Assembly: GCF_000255655.1 (NCBI RefSeq)
Contig: NZ_JH636434.1
Location: forward strand, 1,503,066 to 1,567,065
Direction: 5' to 3'
From: Schlesneria paludicola DSM 18645
GTDB taxonomy: Bacteria; Planctomycetota; Planctomycetia; Planctomycetales; Planctomycetaceae
DNA length: 64,000 nt
The translations under genes and the position numbers were made by a program. A model generated the notes under the pieces. It made no database searches. It was not told the DNA's origin and worked only from the letters and a program-made list of their open reading frames with translations. Each line of letters starts with the position of its first letter. The stretch's first letter is position 1. Shown here one piece after another: positions 24,117 to 33,615 of this stretch.

Positions 24117-25514
24117 TTACTTCTTGAGAAGCTCGTTCGACAATTCATGCACTTCGACCTGGGTTCCATCAATGATGGAGTTATTGTTCCCAACGATGAC
24201 CTGGTCGCTTGCCGTAATCCCGCTTGTGATTTCGGCATTCACCGCATTGTCGCCACTGATGACCACCGGCACCTTGCGAGCAACACCATCACGGACGACA
24301 AAGACCGTCCCTTTTCCGTCCTTTGTTCCACCGACGAGTGCACTGGAAGGAACCCGCACGGCGGCCGGATTTCCAGCCTGCAGGCGCAGCTTGGTTCGTC
24401 CATACATTCCGTTGCGCAACAGTCCATTTTCATTCGGAAGGTCAACTTCCGTCCGCATGGTGCGGGTCTTGGGGTCTTCCGAAAATGCGACGCGTGTGAT
24501 CTTGCCAAAGAACTTATGCCCTGCCAGGGCTTCAATCTCGGTTTCGGTTTCGTCACCGGGATCGGTGAAGGGAACTTCGCTGTCGGGAACGGCGATGACC
24601 AATCGGACAACGTCGGTTCGTTCGACCACGAGCAACGGATGCACCGGCCCCTGGTCGGCGCTTCGAATGAAGTCTCCGCGATGCGATCCACGAAATGTGA
24701 CAACGCCGTCATACGGGGCCACGACGCGTGTGTATTCCGCCAAGACGCTGGCGCGAGCTAGCGACGCATTGGCGACTTCGACTTCTGCTTCGGCATCACG
24801 CTGGTCGGCTTTCGCCTGTTCGACCTTGGCAATCGCGGACGCGACCATGGCCTTCACTTCGACGAGCACGGCCCGTGACGCATCCACCGCGGCCTGAGCC
24901 CCCAATCGCTGATCCTCTTTTTCGTCGACCAGTCGTTCATCGATCGATTTCGATGACACAAGTTCTTTAAAACGGTGGAACTGCTTGTCGCGGAATTCGA
25001 ATGCCGCAACGTCGCGTTTTACTCCCGCTTCGGCCCGGGCGATACCGGCCTCGGTCGCATACCTGTCGGCCTCGGCCGCGGTGACGCGTGCTTTCATCTG
25101 ACCGACTTGTGCAAGTGCACGATCGACAGCCGCTTTACCCCGGTCGACATCTCGATGAAGCTCAGGCGAATCGAGTTCGACCAGGATCTGGCCCGCTTTC
25201 ACCCGGTCACCGATATCGACGTGAAGTTTGGCCAGGTAGCCAGACACTTTGGCATAGAGTTCAGCCGCCTCGTAAGCGTGAATCGAACCGGGCTGGATGC
25301 TGGTCCGTTCAAGTCCGCCTTGATGTGGTTTGACGACATCCACTTTGACGCCGGACGATTTCGCGGATGCTGAACTTGAGGCATGATTCGCGGCCTCGAC
25401 GACATCAATCGCCCGATTTTCGTGTGTCCGAAAGTACCAGCCTGACCAGGTGACAGCGATCACGGCAACAGCGAATCCCAGTATCGTAAAACGTCGAGCC
25501 CGAAGTCTTGTCAT
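24117..25514 (-). CDS. RND pump periplasmic adaptor (membrane fusion protein)
   Basis: A 465-residue adaptor linking the RND pump to an outer-membrane channel. An N-terminal signal-anchor (FTILGFAVAVIAVTWSGWYF) precedes a lipoyl half (KVSGYLAKLHVDIGDRVKAG), a long coiled-coil hairpin (about residues 120-245, Ala- and Lys-rich), and the second lipoyl half (VVAPYDGVVTFRGSHRGDFI). A beta-barrel and membrane-proximal domain with VAFSEDPKTRTMRTEVDLPN follow. The start at 25514 is ATG. It is transcribed toward the pump gene. Confidence 0.9.
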   Translation of the reverse strand: MTRLRARRFTILGFAVAVIAVTWSGWYFRTHENRAIDVVEAANHASSSASAKSSGVKVDVVKPHQGGLERTSIQPGSIHAYEAAELYAKVSGYLAKLHVDIGDRVKAGQILVELDSPELHRDVDRGKAAVDRALAQVGQMKARVTAAEADRYATEAGIARAEAGVKRDVAAFEFRDKQFHRFKELVSSKSIDERLVDEKEDQRLGAQAAVDASRAVLVEVKAMVASAIAKVEQAKADQRDAEAEVEVANASLARASVLAEYTRVVAPYDGVVTFRGSHRGDFIRSADQGPVHPLLVVERTDVVRLVIAVPDSEVPFTDPGDETETEIEALAGHKFFGKITRVAFSEDPKTRTMRTEVDLPNENGLLRNGMYGRTKLRLQAGNPAAVRVPSSALVGGTKDGKGTVFVVRDGVARKVPVVISGDNAVNAEITSGITASDQVIVGNNNSIIDGTQVEVHELSNELLKK

Positions 25515-26667
25515 GTGTCTACCTGTCGAAGTGGCATCGCATCCAAAGCGCGTTCAAGATCAATCGGGCGGGCCGTCATGACCATCGCAGGCCAGGACGT
25601 CATCGTGACAAACGACGCCAAGGCCAAACGTGTCCGCCCCATCAATTCAGTATGTGTCGTTCATCGTCGAGAACCAACAGAATGCTCGAACCTCGGCGCA
25701 TTCTTTGCGTAGGTCAAACATGCCTAAAATTACGTTCCCTTAATGTCATTTCGCCGCCCAATGCCTTACAGCAGCCTAAATGCCAATGGCGCGAGAAGCG
25801 AGTCAGATTACGGTTTATCCACGTGTGAAATCGCATTCCTCGACTCTTCAGAACATCCACAACGCCGAATGGAAACATTACTCCCACCATCATGGAAACT
25901 TTGTTTCCAACATGATCAAACGCTTTACGAGAGATCATGCCTGCAGCAGGGTCGGGAAACAGTTTCGTGCAATCGTCGAACACGATCTCTCCGCGCTGCG
26001 ATGCCACACGATCGTGATCGATTGCCGCACCGAAGCCACCTGAGAAGCGCGCTGACAACCTTAAAGAAGGATGCAGACAGACTCGTTGCATGGATGCGTT
26101 CAACCAAGCGTGCAACGGATCGTGCGTGCGCCGTTCGTCTTGAAGGCGTTAGGTAGACATGCTGATCACAAGAATATCGCGAACTTGAGGTGAGCAACGG
26201 CGAAAAAAGGGCGTCGGCGTCATTCTCAATCCAGCGTTGGCGACGAGTGACCGGGCCAAGGCAAGTGAGTTGCCAGACACCGATCAACATGCAAGAGATT
26301 TGCCATCAGCTCCGTGTTTGGAAAGTTATTACCCACCGTGCCTGCTCGAGTTCCGAAGACGTCTTGTGAAGCTGTGCTGGTTAGTTCGCATTCATAGGGC
26401 TTCGGCAACGACGTCCCCGCAATACTCGGTCGAGCCGTCGTTTTTATTTGTGGGCTTTGTGTCGTCGGGTCGATTGGCAAGTACGGCCTCCACAGGACAT
26501 GTTCGAGCAGGACGCGGCAACGCGACCAGGTCTCAGACATGACGAAGGGATTCGGACGGATTGAATGGATTTGGGGATCGAATCGTTCAGTCCGATCATG
26601 CAGAGTTTTCCGACAATGCCGATTGATGGGTCCAGGATGGACTCCGACTTCACAAGGATGCAAACCC
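25515..26667. other. Divergent intergenic region, 1.15 kb, no confident gene
   Basis: This stretch separates the minus-strand pump operon from the plus-strand outer-membrane factor genes. Open frames occur on both strands (for example 25714-26115 minus, 133 codons, containing MISRKAFDHVGNKVSMMVGV; and 26226-26975 minus), but they overlap each other and lack clear domain features or start signals. It may hold control sequences for both operons or a decayed gene. Nothing more can be supported. Confidence 0.5.
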
Positions 26668-28449
26668 ATGGATGGGCGGCTCCCTCGAATCGACCATACG
26701 AGCGGTCCAAGCTGGTTTCGCAGTTTCGTTTGTCGACATCGCGTTCTGCTGCGTGCCGCACCGCTGATGTTGTGCGTCGGCGGGATTGCAGAAAACCAGA
26801 GCGACGCCGCAGATCGGTTCAGTCTGTTCCGTCGGCAGAACTCTGCGACACGCCCTGCCGACCGCACCTCGAATCCTTCACGCACAGAGTCGACCCGTTC
26901 TGAGGTTCTTCCGACCGCGGCCATCGATTCCACCAGTGCATTGCCGCCGTCTCCCGCGAAAGGGATCGCGGACAAAGATCAGACGGGGCTGGTTCCTTCG
27001 TCGACGCTCAAGCGATTTCCTCAGCAGCAAATCGCAGCATCCAGTGAATCAGCCACGGACCGTCCGATCAATCTGGAAGAAGACGTCACACCCATCGATC
27101 TACCGGCAGCGCTGCGATTGGCGGGATACAATTCTCCTCAAGTTCTGGTCGCACAGCAGCGGATGCTGGCGGCCGCCGCGCGGCAGCAATTGGCCGCCGC
27201 TCAGATCCTTCCCAACCTAAACATTGGTATGAACTACAACGAGCACACGGGGGCTCTTCAGCGAGGCAGCGGGTCCATTCTGGATGTTCAGCGTAGCAGC
27301 TTGTACATCGGTGGCGGGACGAATGCCATCGGCGCGGGGACCGTCAACATTCCCGGACTTCAATACAACTTGAACGTCGGCGAGGCGTATTTCGGCTACC
27401 TTGTGAGCCGCCAGCTCGCGGCCAGTTCACAGTTTGGAACTCAAGCGACACAGAATAATACCCTCCTGCAACTGGCGACGGCCTATTGTCAGCTCGTCCA
27501 GGCACAAGGGGCTCGGGCCATCGCGATCCAAATCCGTGACGACGCGGCGGAGATCGCGAGGATCACGGCAAGCTTTGCGAAAGTTGGTCAGGGCCGTCCC
27601 GCCGATGCCGAACGTGCCGCGGCGGAACTGGCACGGCGCGAGGCCGATATTCTGGCAACACAAGTCGCGGTCGTCGAAGCGTCGGCGCGGATTGGCCAGC
27701 TTTTGAACCTGGAATCGTCGGTTCAACTTCAATCCAACGAAAACTGGGCCGTGCCTCGCGCGATTGTGCCGGACCTGATTCCGCTGCCCGAACTGATCGC
27801 CATTTCACTCTATCAACGTCCGGAACTGTCCGACCGACGCGCCCAAGTTCATGCCGCCATGCTGCAGTTGCAGAGTGCCAAGATGCTGTTGTTTTCACCA
27901 CAGGTCATTGCGGGCCTAAGCGACGGCGCGTTCGGTGGAGGAAGCGACGTGAACGCGGCCTTAACGGGCAAGTCACAATTCGGCAATTTCGCGAATCGCG
28001 TCGACGCAGACCTGATCATGTACTGGTCGGTTCGCAACATGGGTTGCGCGAATCGAGCACTGGTGAAAGCCGCAACCGCACGACTGGCCGCGACAAGCTG
28101 GGAACAGACGCAGCAATTGAACGATATTCGCGCCGAAGTGGCGGATGCCTTCGCCCGGACACAGGCATCGGCGGCCCAACTCGACATTCGCCAACAGGCG
28201 GTGCTCTCCAGCCAACAAGGCTATCGCGCGGACCTCGAACGGGCACGGGCGGGAGAAGGTCGTCCGATCGAAGTCCTCGACAGCCTCAGGCTGCTCGCGA
28301 TGTCGCAGCGTGACTATCTCGACACCATCACTGGCTATAACCAGGCACACTACGCCTTGTATGTCGCCATTGGCCAGCCGCCAGCAGACCTGCTGGCACG
28401 CCCTGCAATCGAGAATGAATCATCAGAGAATCTTCCGGAGCCTGAATAG
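26668..28449 (+). CDS. TolC-like outer-membrane efflux protein, copy 1
   Basis: A 593-residue outer-membrane factor that would form the exit duct for an RND or ABC exporter. After a signal-like segment (RVLLRAAPLMLCVGG) comes a variable Ser/Thr/Pro-rich linker of about 120 residues. The two OEP repeats follow: LAAALRLAGYNSPQVLVAQQ-type first helix, the FAKVGQGRPADAERAAAELA segment, the QRPELSDRRAQVHAA second-repeat start and the RAGEGRPIEVLDSLRLLA C-terminal helix. I chose ATG 26668, which directly precedes the signal; the ATG at 26539 lacks signal features. It is directly followed by copy 2. Confidence 0.85.
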   Translation: MDGRLPRIDHTSGPSWFRSFVCRHRVLLRAAPLMLCVGGIAENQSDAADRFSLFRRQNSATRPADRTSNPSRTESTRSEVLPTAAIDSTSALPPSPAKGIADKDQTGLVPSSTLKRFPQQQIAASSESATDRPINLEEDVTPIDLPAALRLAGYNSPQVLVAQQRMLAAAARQQLAAAQILPNLNIGMNYNEHTGALQRGSGSILDVQRSSLYIGGGTNAIGAGTVNIPGLQYNLNVGEAYFGYLVSRQLAASSQFGTQATQNNTLLQLATAYCQLVQAQGARAIAIQIRDDAAEIARITASFAKVGQGRPADAERAAAELARREADILATQVAVVEASARIGQLLNLESSVQLQSNENWAVPRAIVPDLIPLPELIAISLYQRPELSDRRAQVHAAMLQLQSAKMLLFSPQVIAGLSDGAFGGGSDVNAALTGKSQFGNFANRVDADLIMYWSVRNMGCANRALVKAATARLAATSWEQTQQLNDIRAEVADAFARTQASAAQLDIRQQAVLSSQQGYRADLERARAGEGRPIEVLDSLRLLAMSQRDYLDTITGYNQAHYALYVAIGQPPADLLARPAIENESSENLPEPE

Positions 28450-30204
28450 ATGACGCGTGCTGCAATCACCGAGCCTGCCAAAACTCGTTTGAATGCCCCA
28501 AAGGGCCAGCGGCGACTTCGTTTGGTCGCGTGTGCCTTGACTCTTTCCGCCATGGTGCATGACGCGGCAACGGCGGGCGAACCAATCACCTCACGGCCCG
28601 GTCAACGAAAGGTCGTGACGGTTTCTGCCCGCCAGGACAAGCAACGGGACGAACAGTCGGTGCCACCTGCGCCAACTGCGATGCCGCCCCGCGCATCGGA
28701 TGGTGCTGTTGGCGAAAGGGCTGAAAGTGCGCCGAGGGGGCAGACCCAAGAGTCCATTGCCACCGAATTTCGAGCTCGCCCCGAACTGGCTGTGTTGAAA
28801 TCGCTGGAAACTAGCCAGATCGATCTCGCCGGTGCCTTTGCCCTGATTGGCATTCAGAACCCCCAGTTTCTTGCCGCACAGCAGCGTGTCCTTGAAGCTG
28901 ACGCCGCCCGACAGCTCGCTGCCGTGCAACTTCTTCCGACGATCAACCTGGGGATGAATATCGATTCCCATCAGGGACCTGTGCAGCAGTCGGACGGAAA
29001 CATCCTGAATGTCCGCAAGGATTCGCTGTACATTGGTGCGGGTGCAAATGCGGTCGGGGCAGGAACGGTCAATGTCCCGGGTGTCGTGTGGAACCTGAAT
29101 GTCTCGGATTCGATTTACAATTATCTGATCAGTCGACAGGTTCAGGAACGACGTGCGGCGAACGTCACCACGGTCAGCAACGACGTCCAGCTTCAGGTCG
29201 CGACAGCCTATTTGAATCTGGTTCGTGCCGCTGAACTTCACAGCATTCAATGGCAAGCACGAGAAAACGTCGCGGAAGTCGCCCGGAGCACCGCCGCCTT
29301 TGCACGAGTCGGTCAGGGGCGCCTTTCTGACGCGAATCGCGCCGCAAGCGAACTTAGCCAGCGTGATGCCGATGTGATTGAGGCCGAAAGCCAGATGGTG
29401 CGCGCGTCCGCTCGGCTGGCCGCTTTAATTGGATTGGATTCGGCGATTCGCCTGACACCGACCGATCGCTGGGCCGTTCCCCATACGATTGTGCCCGAAC
29501 CGATTCCCCTTCCCGAACTCTTGACGATCGCAGCCTTGCAACGCCCAGAACTGGCCGAGCAGCGTGCGGAAATCTGCCGCACACTGCTCGCTCTCGATTC
29601 GGCACAGATCCTGCCCTTTTCGCCAACAGTCCTGGTGGGAATTAGTTCCGGGGTCATGGGCGGCGGTAGCGATCTGTCGTCGCAGCCGGTCGGCAGCAGT
29701 CAATACGCGACCGGACAAGACCGATACGGAAACTTTGCCTCGCGATCAGACTTCGATGTCGTGATGTTCTGGACGCTCAGGAATCTGGGTGTCGGCAATC
29801 GCGCTCAGATTGACGCATCGGCCAGCCGAGTTCGTCAGGCGGAACTTCAGCAATTGATGATTTTTGATCGCGTTCGCGCCGAAGTGGCATCGGCCTCGGT
29901 CCGAGTTCGCGTTCGATTCCAGCAATTGAAGACTGCCGAGGAAGCGGTGCACGAGTCGGACCGTGGCTGGCGACAGGATCGGCAACGGATGTGGGCAAAC
30001 GAAGGTCTGCCCATTGAAGTGCTGGATAGCCAGCGATTGCTGCTTCGATCGCGGCTGGCGCTGCTGAACTCGATCATTCAATACAACATCGCGCAGTTCG
30101 AGCTGTATCAGGCCCTGGGACAACCACAGGCCGAAATGCTGATCCGATCGGCGGATCTGCTTCCCGAGGTGGAAGCCGTCACGCCCGAACAGAAAGGTCA
30201 GTGA
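28450..30204 (+). CDS. TolC-like outer-membrane efflux protein, copy 2
   Basis: A 584-residue protein, paralogous to its neighbours: the segment DSLYIGAGANAVGAGTVNVP is nearly the same as SSLYIGGGTNAIGAGTVNIP in copy 1. The N terminus (LRLVACALTLSAMVHDAATA) is a likely signal peptide, followed by a linker. The OEP repeats include FARVGQGRLSDANRAASELS and LQRPELAEQRAEICR. The ATG at 28450 follows immediately after the TAG of copy 1, without spacing, so they share an mRNA. Confidence 0.85.
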   Translation: MTRAAITEPAKTRLNAPKGQRRLRLVACALTLSAMVHDAATAGEPITSRPGQRKVVTVSARQDKQRDEQSVPPAPTAMPPRASDGAVGERAESAPRGQTQESIATEFRARPELAVLKSLETSQIDLAGAFALIGIQNPQFLAAQQRVLEADAARQLAAVQLLPTINLGMNIDSHQGPVQQSDGNILNVRKDSLYIGAGANAVGAGTVNVPGVVWNLNVSDSIYNYLISRQVQERRAANVTTVSNDVQLQVATAYLNLVRAAELHSIQWQARENVAEVARSTAAFARVGQGRLSDANRAASELSQRDADVIEAESQMVRASARLAALIGLDSAIRLTPTDRWAVPHTIVPEPIPLPELLTIAALQRPELAEQRAEICRTLLALDSAQILPFSPTVLVGISSGVMGGGSDLSSQPVGSSQYATGQDRYGNFASRSDFDVVMFWTLRNLGVGNRAQIDASASRVRQAELQQLMIFDRVRAEVASASVRVRVRFQQLKTAEEAVHESDRGWRQDRQRMWANEGLPIEVLDSQRLLLRSRLALLNSIIQYNIAQFELYQALGQPQAEMLIRSADLLPEVEAVTPEQKGQ

Positions 30205-30207
30205 GTC

Positions 30208-31752
30208 ATGCGGAGGGATCTGCAACAATTGGAGAAACGCATGGAATGTGTTGTTGTAACGAAATCTCGCCATCCGTCACGCACGTGCCTGACGATCGTC
30301 ATCATGTTCATCGGGGTGTGCCTGTCGAACCTGACTGGCCTGCGGGCACAGGAGGTCTTCGACACACCCGTCGAGACGATGACCGGATTCAAGCCGCCGG
30401 CGGAAATCATTCCGCATACCGACGATCAATTGATGATCGATCTGGGTACGGCCCTACATCTGGCCGAATCACAGAATCCACGAATAGCTCTTGCCCGGGA
30501 AATGGTGACGGAATCGGTCGCACAACATCGCGAAGCGCGAGCACTCTGGCTGCCAACCTTGAATGCCGGCGGCAACTATCACCTGCATGGTGGCGTGGTT
30601 CAGACCTCGTTTGGTGAGATTCGACGCCTGAATTCACAATCGTTATACGTTGGCGGTGGAAGCAATACAGTCGGAACGCAGACGGTCGCCGTACCGGCCG
30701 TACGAATCTTTGCCCATGTTGGCGACGCTTACTATCTGCCGCTGGCGGCGCGTCAGATGGTCACAGTTCGTTCGTTCGAATCCCGCACGACCGACAATGT
30801 GACGCTTTTGGAAGTCTGTGATCGGTACTTGACCCTGGTCGCGTCCGAAGCACGTCGCGAGGCGCTGATTGCCACGTTGCAGGAAGTTTCGATTGTGGAG
30901 CGTGCGCAGGCCGTCTTCGCACGAGTGGGGCAAGAGCGCGAAGCCGATTACCACCGCGCGAAAACCGAACGGCTTCTGCTGGAGGTGGCGGAACAGCAGG
31001 CCCAAGAAGATATTGCCGTCGCCGCCGCCGAACTAAGTCGCGTGCTGCATCTTGATCCATCGTGCCGATTGGTAACGTCATCCGGGCCGATCGAGCTGCT
31101 GGATCTTGTCGACAAGCATGCTCACATTGATGATCTGGTCGGCCAGGCACAGCACCTTCGTCCCGAAGTTGCGGCAAGAAATGCCGAAATTGGTGCTGCG
31201 GACTCTCGACTTCGGAACGAACAAATGCGGCCTTGGCTACCTCAAATTTCCGCCGGGTTCAGCGGTGGGGCATTCGGAGGCGGCAGCAATCGGCAGGATC
31301 TGGGTGTGTCCAGCATCTACCAGACCACCGCCGGGCGCACCGACTTCGACGTTTGGGCATTCTGGACCGTGCAGAATTTGGGAGCCGGCAACCATGCCTG
31401 GCAGAACATTCGCCGGTCCGAGCGCGATCAACTGATCTTCTCTCGCGCGTTGGCACTCGCCCAAATTCGCCGGGAAGTGACCGAGCAACAGGCTCAGGCA
31501 CGGGCTCGCCGTCGGGCCGTTGACGTGGCGTGGACACAACTGACTGCGGCGGAAAAAGGGGCGCAGCAGGAACTTCGACGAACGCGAGCGGGTGAAGCAC
31601 TACCCATCGAAGCGCTGAATAACATTACGCGTCTGAGCGACGCACGCCAGCGACTTCTCGCGTCGGTCATTGACTACAACCGTGCCGAATTGAGGCTGCT
31701 TGTCGCCTTGGGAACGAATCCTCAAGACGTCGCGATGTCCGTCAACCAATAG
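30208..31752 (+). CDS. TolC-like outer-membrane efflux protein, copy 3
   Basis: A 514-residue protein with the shortest linker. A signal-like segment (TCLTIVIMFIGVCLSNLTGL) precedes the OEP repeats, which include ARVGQEREADYHRAKTERLL, LRPEVAARNAEIGAADSRLR and RAGEALPIEALNNITRLSDA. The ATG at 30208 is 3 bases after the stop of copy 2. It is more diverged than copies 1 and 2 (SLYVGGGSNTVGTQTVAVPA), which suggests an older duplication. A strong hairpin (31803-31834) follows the gene. Confidence 0.85.
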   Translation: MRRDLQQLEKRMECVVVTKSRHPSRTCLTIVIMFIGVCLSNLTGLRAQEVFDTPVETMTGFKPPAEIIPHTDDQLMIDLGTALHLAESQNPRIALAREMVTESVAQHREARALWLPTLNAGGNYHLHGGVVQTSFGEIRRLNSQSLYVGGGSNTVGTQTVAVPAVRIFAHVGDAYYLPLAARQMVTVRSFESRTTDNVTLLEVCDRYLTLVASEARREALIATLQEVSIVERAQAVFARVGQEREADYHRAKTERLLLEVAEQQAQEDIAVAAAELSRVLHLDPSCRLVTSSGPIELLDLVDKHAHIDDLVGQAQHLRPEVAARNAEIGAADSRLRNEQMRPWLPQISAGFSGGAFGGGSNRQDLGVSSIYQTTAGRTDFDVWAFWTVQNLGAGNHAWQNIRRSERDQLIFSRALALAQIRREVTEQQAQARARRRAVDVAWTQLTAAEKGAQQELRRTRAGEALPIEALNNITRLSDARQRLLASVIDYNRAELRLLVALGTNPQDVAMSVNQ

Positions 31753-31802
31753 ACTTGAATCAATCAGATCACGGATCGATAGCGACCGCTAAGAACGAAT
31801 CA

Positions 31803-31834
31803 AACCCAGCTCGCACCGATGCACGAGCTGGGTT
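31803..31834. terminator. Hairpin between convergent genes
   Basis: AACCCAGCTCG (31803-31813) and CGAGCTGGGTT (31824-31834) form a perfect 11-bp stem with a 10-base loop. It lies between the plus-strand outer-membrane factor operon and the minus-strand lipoprotein gene, so it could act for both. It lacks a strong T-run on either side, so Rho-independence is not assured. Confidence 0.5.
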
Positions 31835-31883
31835 CCGATTCCGCTGATTGCTTGATCCGCCATGAAGGCGAAACCCGACCTAC

Positions 31884-32411
31884 TTACTTCATAAAGAAGT
31901 CCGTGGGGCCACGAAGCGTGTAGTACGGATACTGGACCATGCCGGATGGCACACCCTGTTGTGGGTAGACCATGTTCTGTGGCCAGTCGTATTGGTAGGT
32001 TTGATAGTGATGTGGCATGCCGTGGTGATAGCCACAGCCGCGTCCACATTTGCGGCATCCATTCTGCGGACAAGCCTGGCCATTGTTGCAATCGGGACAC
32101 GCCGTCGCCCCATTGGGACCGTTGACGGAATACGGAAGATTCCGATCGGTGTATGTCCCGTTTGGTCCGGCGTAGAAACCGCCTTCGTAACCGAAGTTGT
32201 TGTCCCGGGCTCCCGTGAGCACATTGAAATCATGCCCGTGACGACCGTTATACGGCGCTCGTTTATGATCTCCGTATCCCGGTGCCGTCCCGATGATTGG
32301 GCCGTTCGATTCCGGGCCCTGGCCTCGAATCGTTGGATTTGTCATTGAACAGCCAACCGACAGGCTGACGGCAAAGAGCGCCGACAAGCACAAACTCGCC
32401 CGAAATCGCAT
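31884..32411 (-). CDS. Cys-rich, Tyr/Gly-rich lipoprotein
   Basis: A 175-residue protein with a type II signal: MRFRASLCLSALFAVSLSVG followed by Cys at residue 21, the lipidation site. The mature part is low in hydrophobic residues and rich in Gly, Asn and Tyr. It has a Cys cluster of CxxC and CxxxxCxxNGCxxCxxGC type (ACPDCNNGQACPQNG, then CRKCGRGCGYHHG) that could bind metal or form disulphides, followed by a HHYQTYQY-rich tail. It is exported and membrane-tethered. No function is known. It may be a surface structural protein of planctomycete type. Confidence 0.65.
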   Translation of the reverse strand: MRFRASLCLSALFAVSLSVGCSMTNPTIRGQGPESNGPIIGTAPGYGDHKRAPYNGRHGHDFNVLTGARDNNFGYEGGFYAGPNGTYTDRNLPYSVNGPNGATACPDCNNGQACPQNGCRKCGRGCGYHHGMPHHYQTYQYDWPQNMVYPQQGVPSGMVQYPYYTLRGPTDFFMK

Positions 32412-32679
32412 GTTGTCTCTCCAACCGTGATGGCTGTTGACGCTACTTCGCCCACGAGCGAAGCATATTCCTTAACGCTTCTATCGGCATTTTCGTCGTC
32501 AAAGTACGAACATTCCTCAAAGAACATTCAAACCGGACGACATGAACGACCAGCCGTTCTTGCAGAAATCCCCTAATCGGAGTATTTTGACAGAGGTCTC
32601 AAGGGTTATTGCCGTGTGGATTGCAGCCGGCTCGGGTCGCGGTGATTTGCGATCGCCCTGTTCAAAGGAGTGTAGGTGA

Positions 32680-33423
32680 GTGTTCGTTGCAGTATCATCA
32701 CAATGTTTTTCAGACAGCAGCTTCCCTGCAGCCTGCCAGCAGGCTGCGGATCTGGGGTATGACAAGATCGAACTTTGGCTCAACGAGTCGAGTGATCATC
32801 TCAAACCATCCCAGATTGCGGCGTCGCCAACCAAATTCTTTCAGGTGTATCGTGAAACGACACGCCTGACACCGATTGCGATTAATCTGCAAGAAGATGT
32901 GCAACTGGATGTCTTCGAGAACCTGTGCAAGGTTTCGAAGATGCTCAAGATCACGCAGATCACGATTCCAGCGGCAACGCTGGGAACTCCGTTCAACGAA
33001 GAGATCGACCGCCTGCGCAGCCGACTGGCCGCGTCGAATTCGGCGGGCATTCGTTTGTCACTCAAGACCAAGACCGGCCATTTGACAGAAGATCCACAAA
33101 CCGCCGTGGAACTTTGTCAGGCAGTCCCCGGTCTCGGTTTGACACTGGACGTCAGCTACTACATCTGCGGCCGCTTCGCTGGCCAGAGCTACGATCAAGT
33201 GTTCCCATACGTCTATCACGTCCACCTGCGTGATACGACGCCAAGTCAGGTACAGGTCCCCGTGGGTCTGGGTGACGTAGACTACAGCCGGATTGTCAGC
33301 CAGTTGCGACGGTTCAACTACAATCGCGCCTTGTCGGTCGAGATCCTGCCCGAATGGCTGCAAGGCCAGGAACGTGCGTTGGAGCTCCGAAAAATTCGCA
33401 TGCTGCTGGAAACGCTGCTCTGA
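32680..33423 (+). CDS. Sugar phosphate isomerase/epimerase-like TIM barrel
   Basis: A 247-residue member of the xylose-isomerase-like TIM barrel superfamily. The GTG start at 32680 is supported by AAAGGAG 10 bases upstream. Barrel motifs are QQAADLGYDKIELWLNESSD (strand 1-2), GLTLDVSYYICGRF with a potential metal Asp, VYHVHLRDTT with His and Asp, and the closing SVEILPEWLQG Glu. This suggests a divalent-metal sugar isomerase or endonuclease-IV-like enzyme. The substrate is unknown. A strong terminator follows. Confidence 0.75.
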   Translation: MFVAVSSQCFSDSSFPAACQQAADLGYDKIELWLNESSDHLKPSQIAASPTKFFQVYRETTRLTPIAINLQEDVQLDVFENLCKVSKMLKITQITIPAATLGTPFNEEIDRLRSRLAASNSAGIRLSLKTKTGHLTEDPQTAVELCQAVPGLGLTLDVSYYICGRFAGQSYDQVFPYVYHVHLRDTTPSQVQVPVGLGDVDYSRIVSQLRRFNYNRALSVEILPEWLQGQERALELRKIRMLLETLL

Positions 33424-33460
33424 CCGTCGTCTTCGCAGCCTGAATTTGAAATCGATTTCG

Positions 33461-33498
33461 AACGCGTCGTGACCTTGGTTGCGACGCGTTTGTTTTTT
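33461..33498 (+). terminator. Rho-independent terminator
   Basis: AACGCGTCG (33461-33469) pairs with CGACGCGTT (33482-33490) around a 12-base loop, followed by TGTTTTTT. It lies 38 bases after the stop of the TIM-barrel gene and fits an intrinsic terminator for it. Confidence 0.75.
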
Positions 33499-33615
33499 GT
33501 GGTGGGTTCGGGTGGCGTGTGTGTGGAAGTATGCCCTCCTCTTCGCGTCGCAGTGAAACGACGAGGGATTGAGCCACGAGGGGTTGAGCGAGGCGGCGGT
33601 TTGACGAAGAGAGCG

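Noticed and set aside
26226-26975. Minus-strand frame of 249 codons
   Set aside because: It overlaps the start of the first outer-membrane factor gene and has low-complexity, shadow-like composition.
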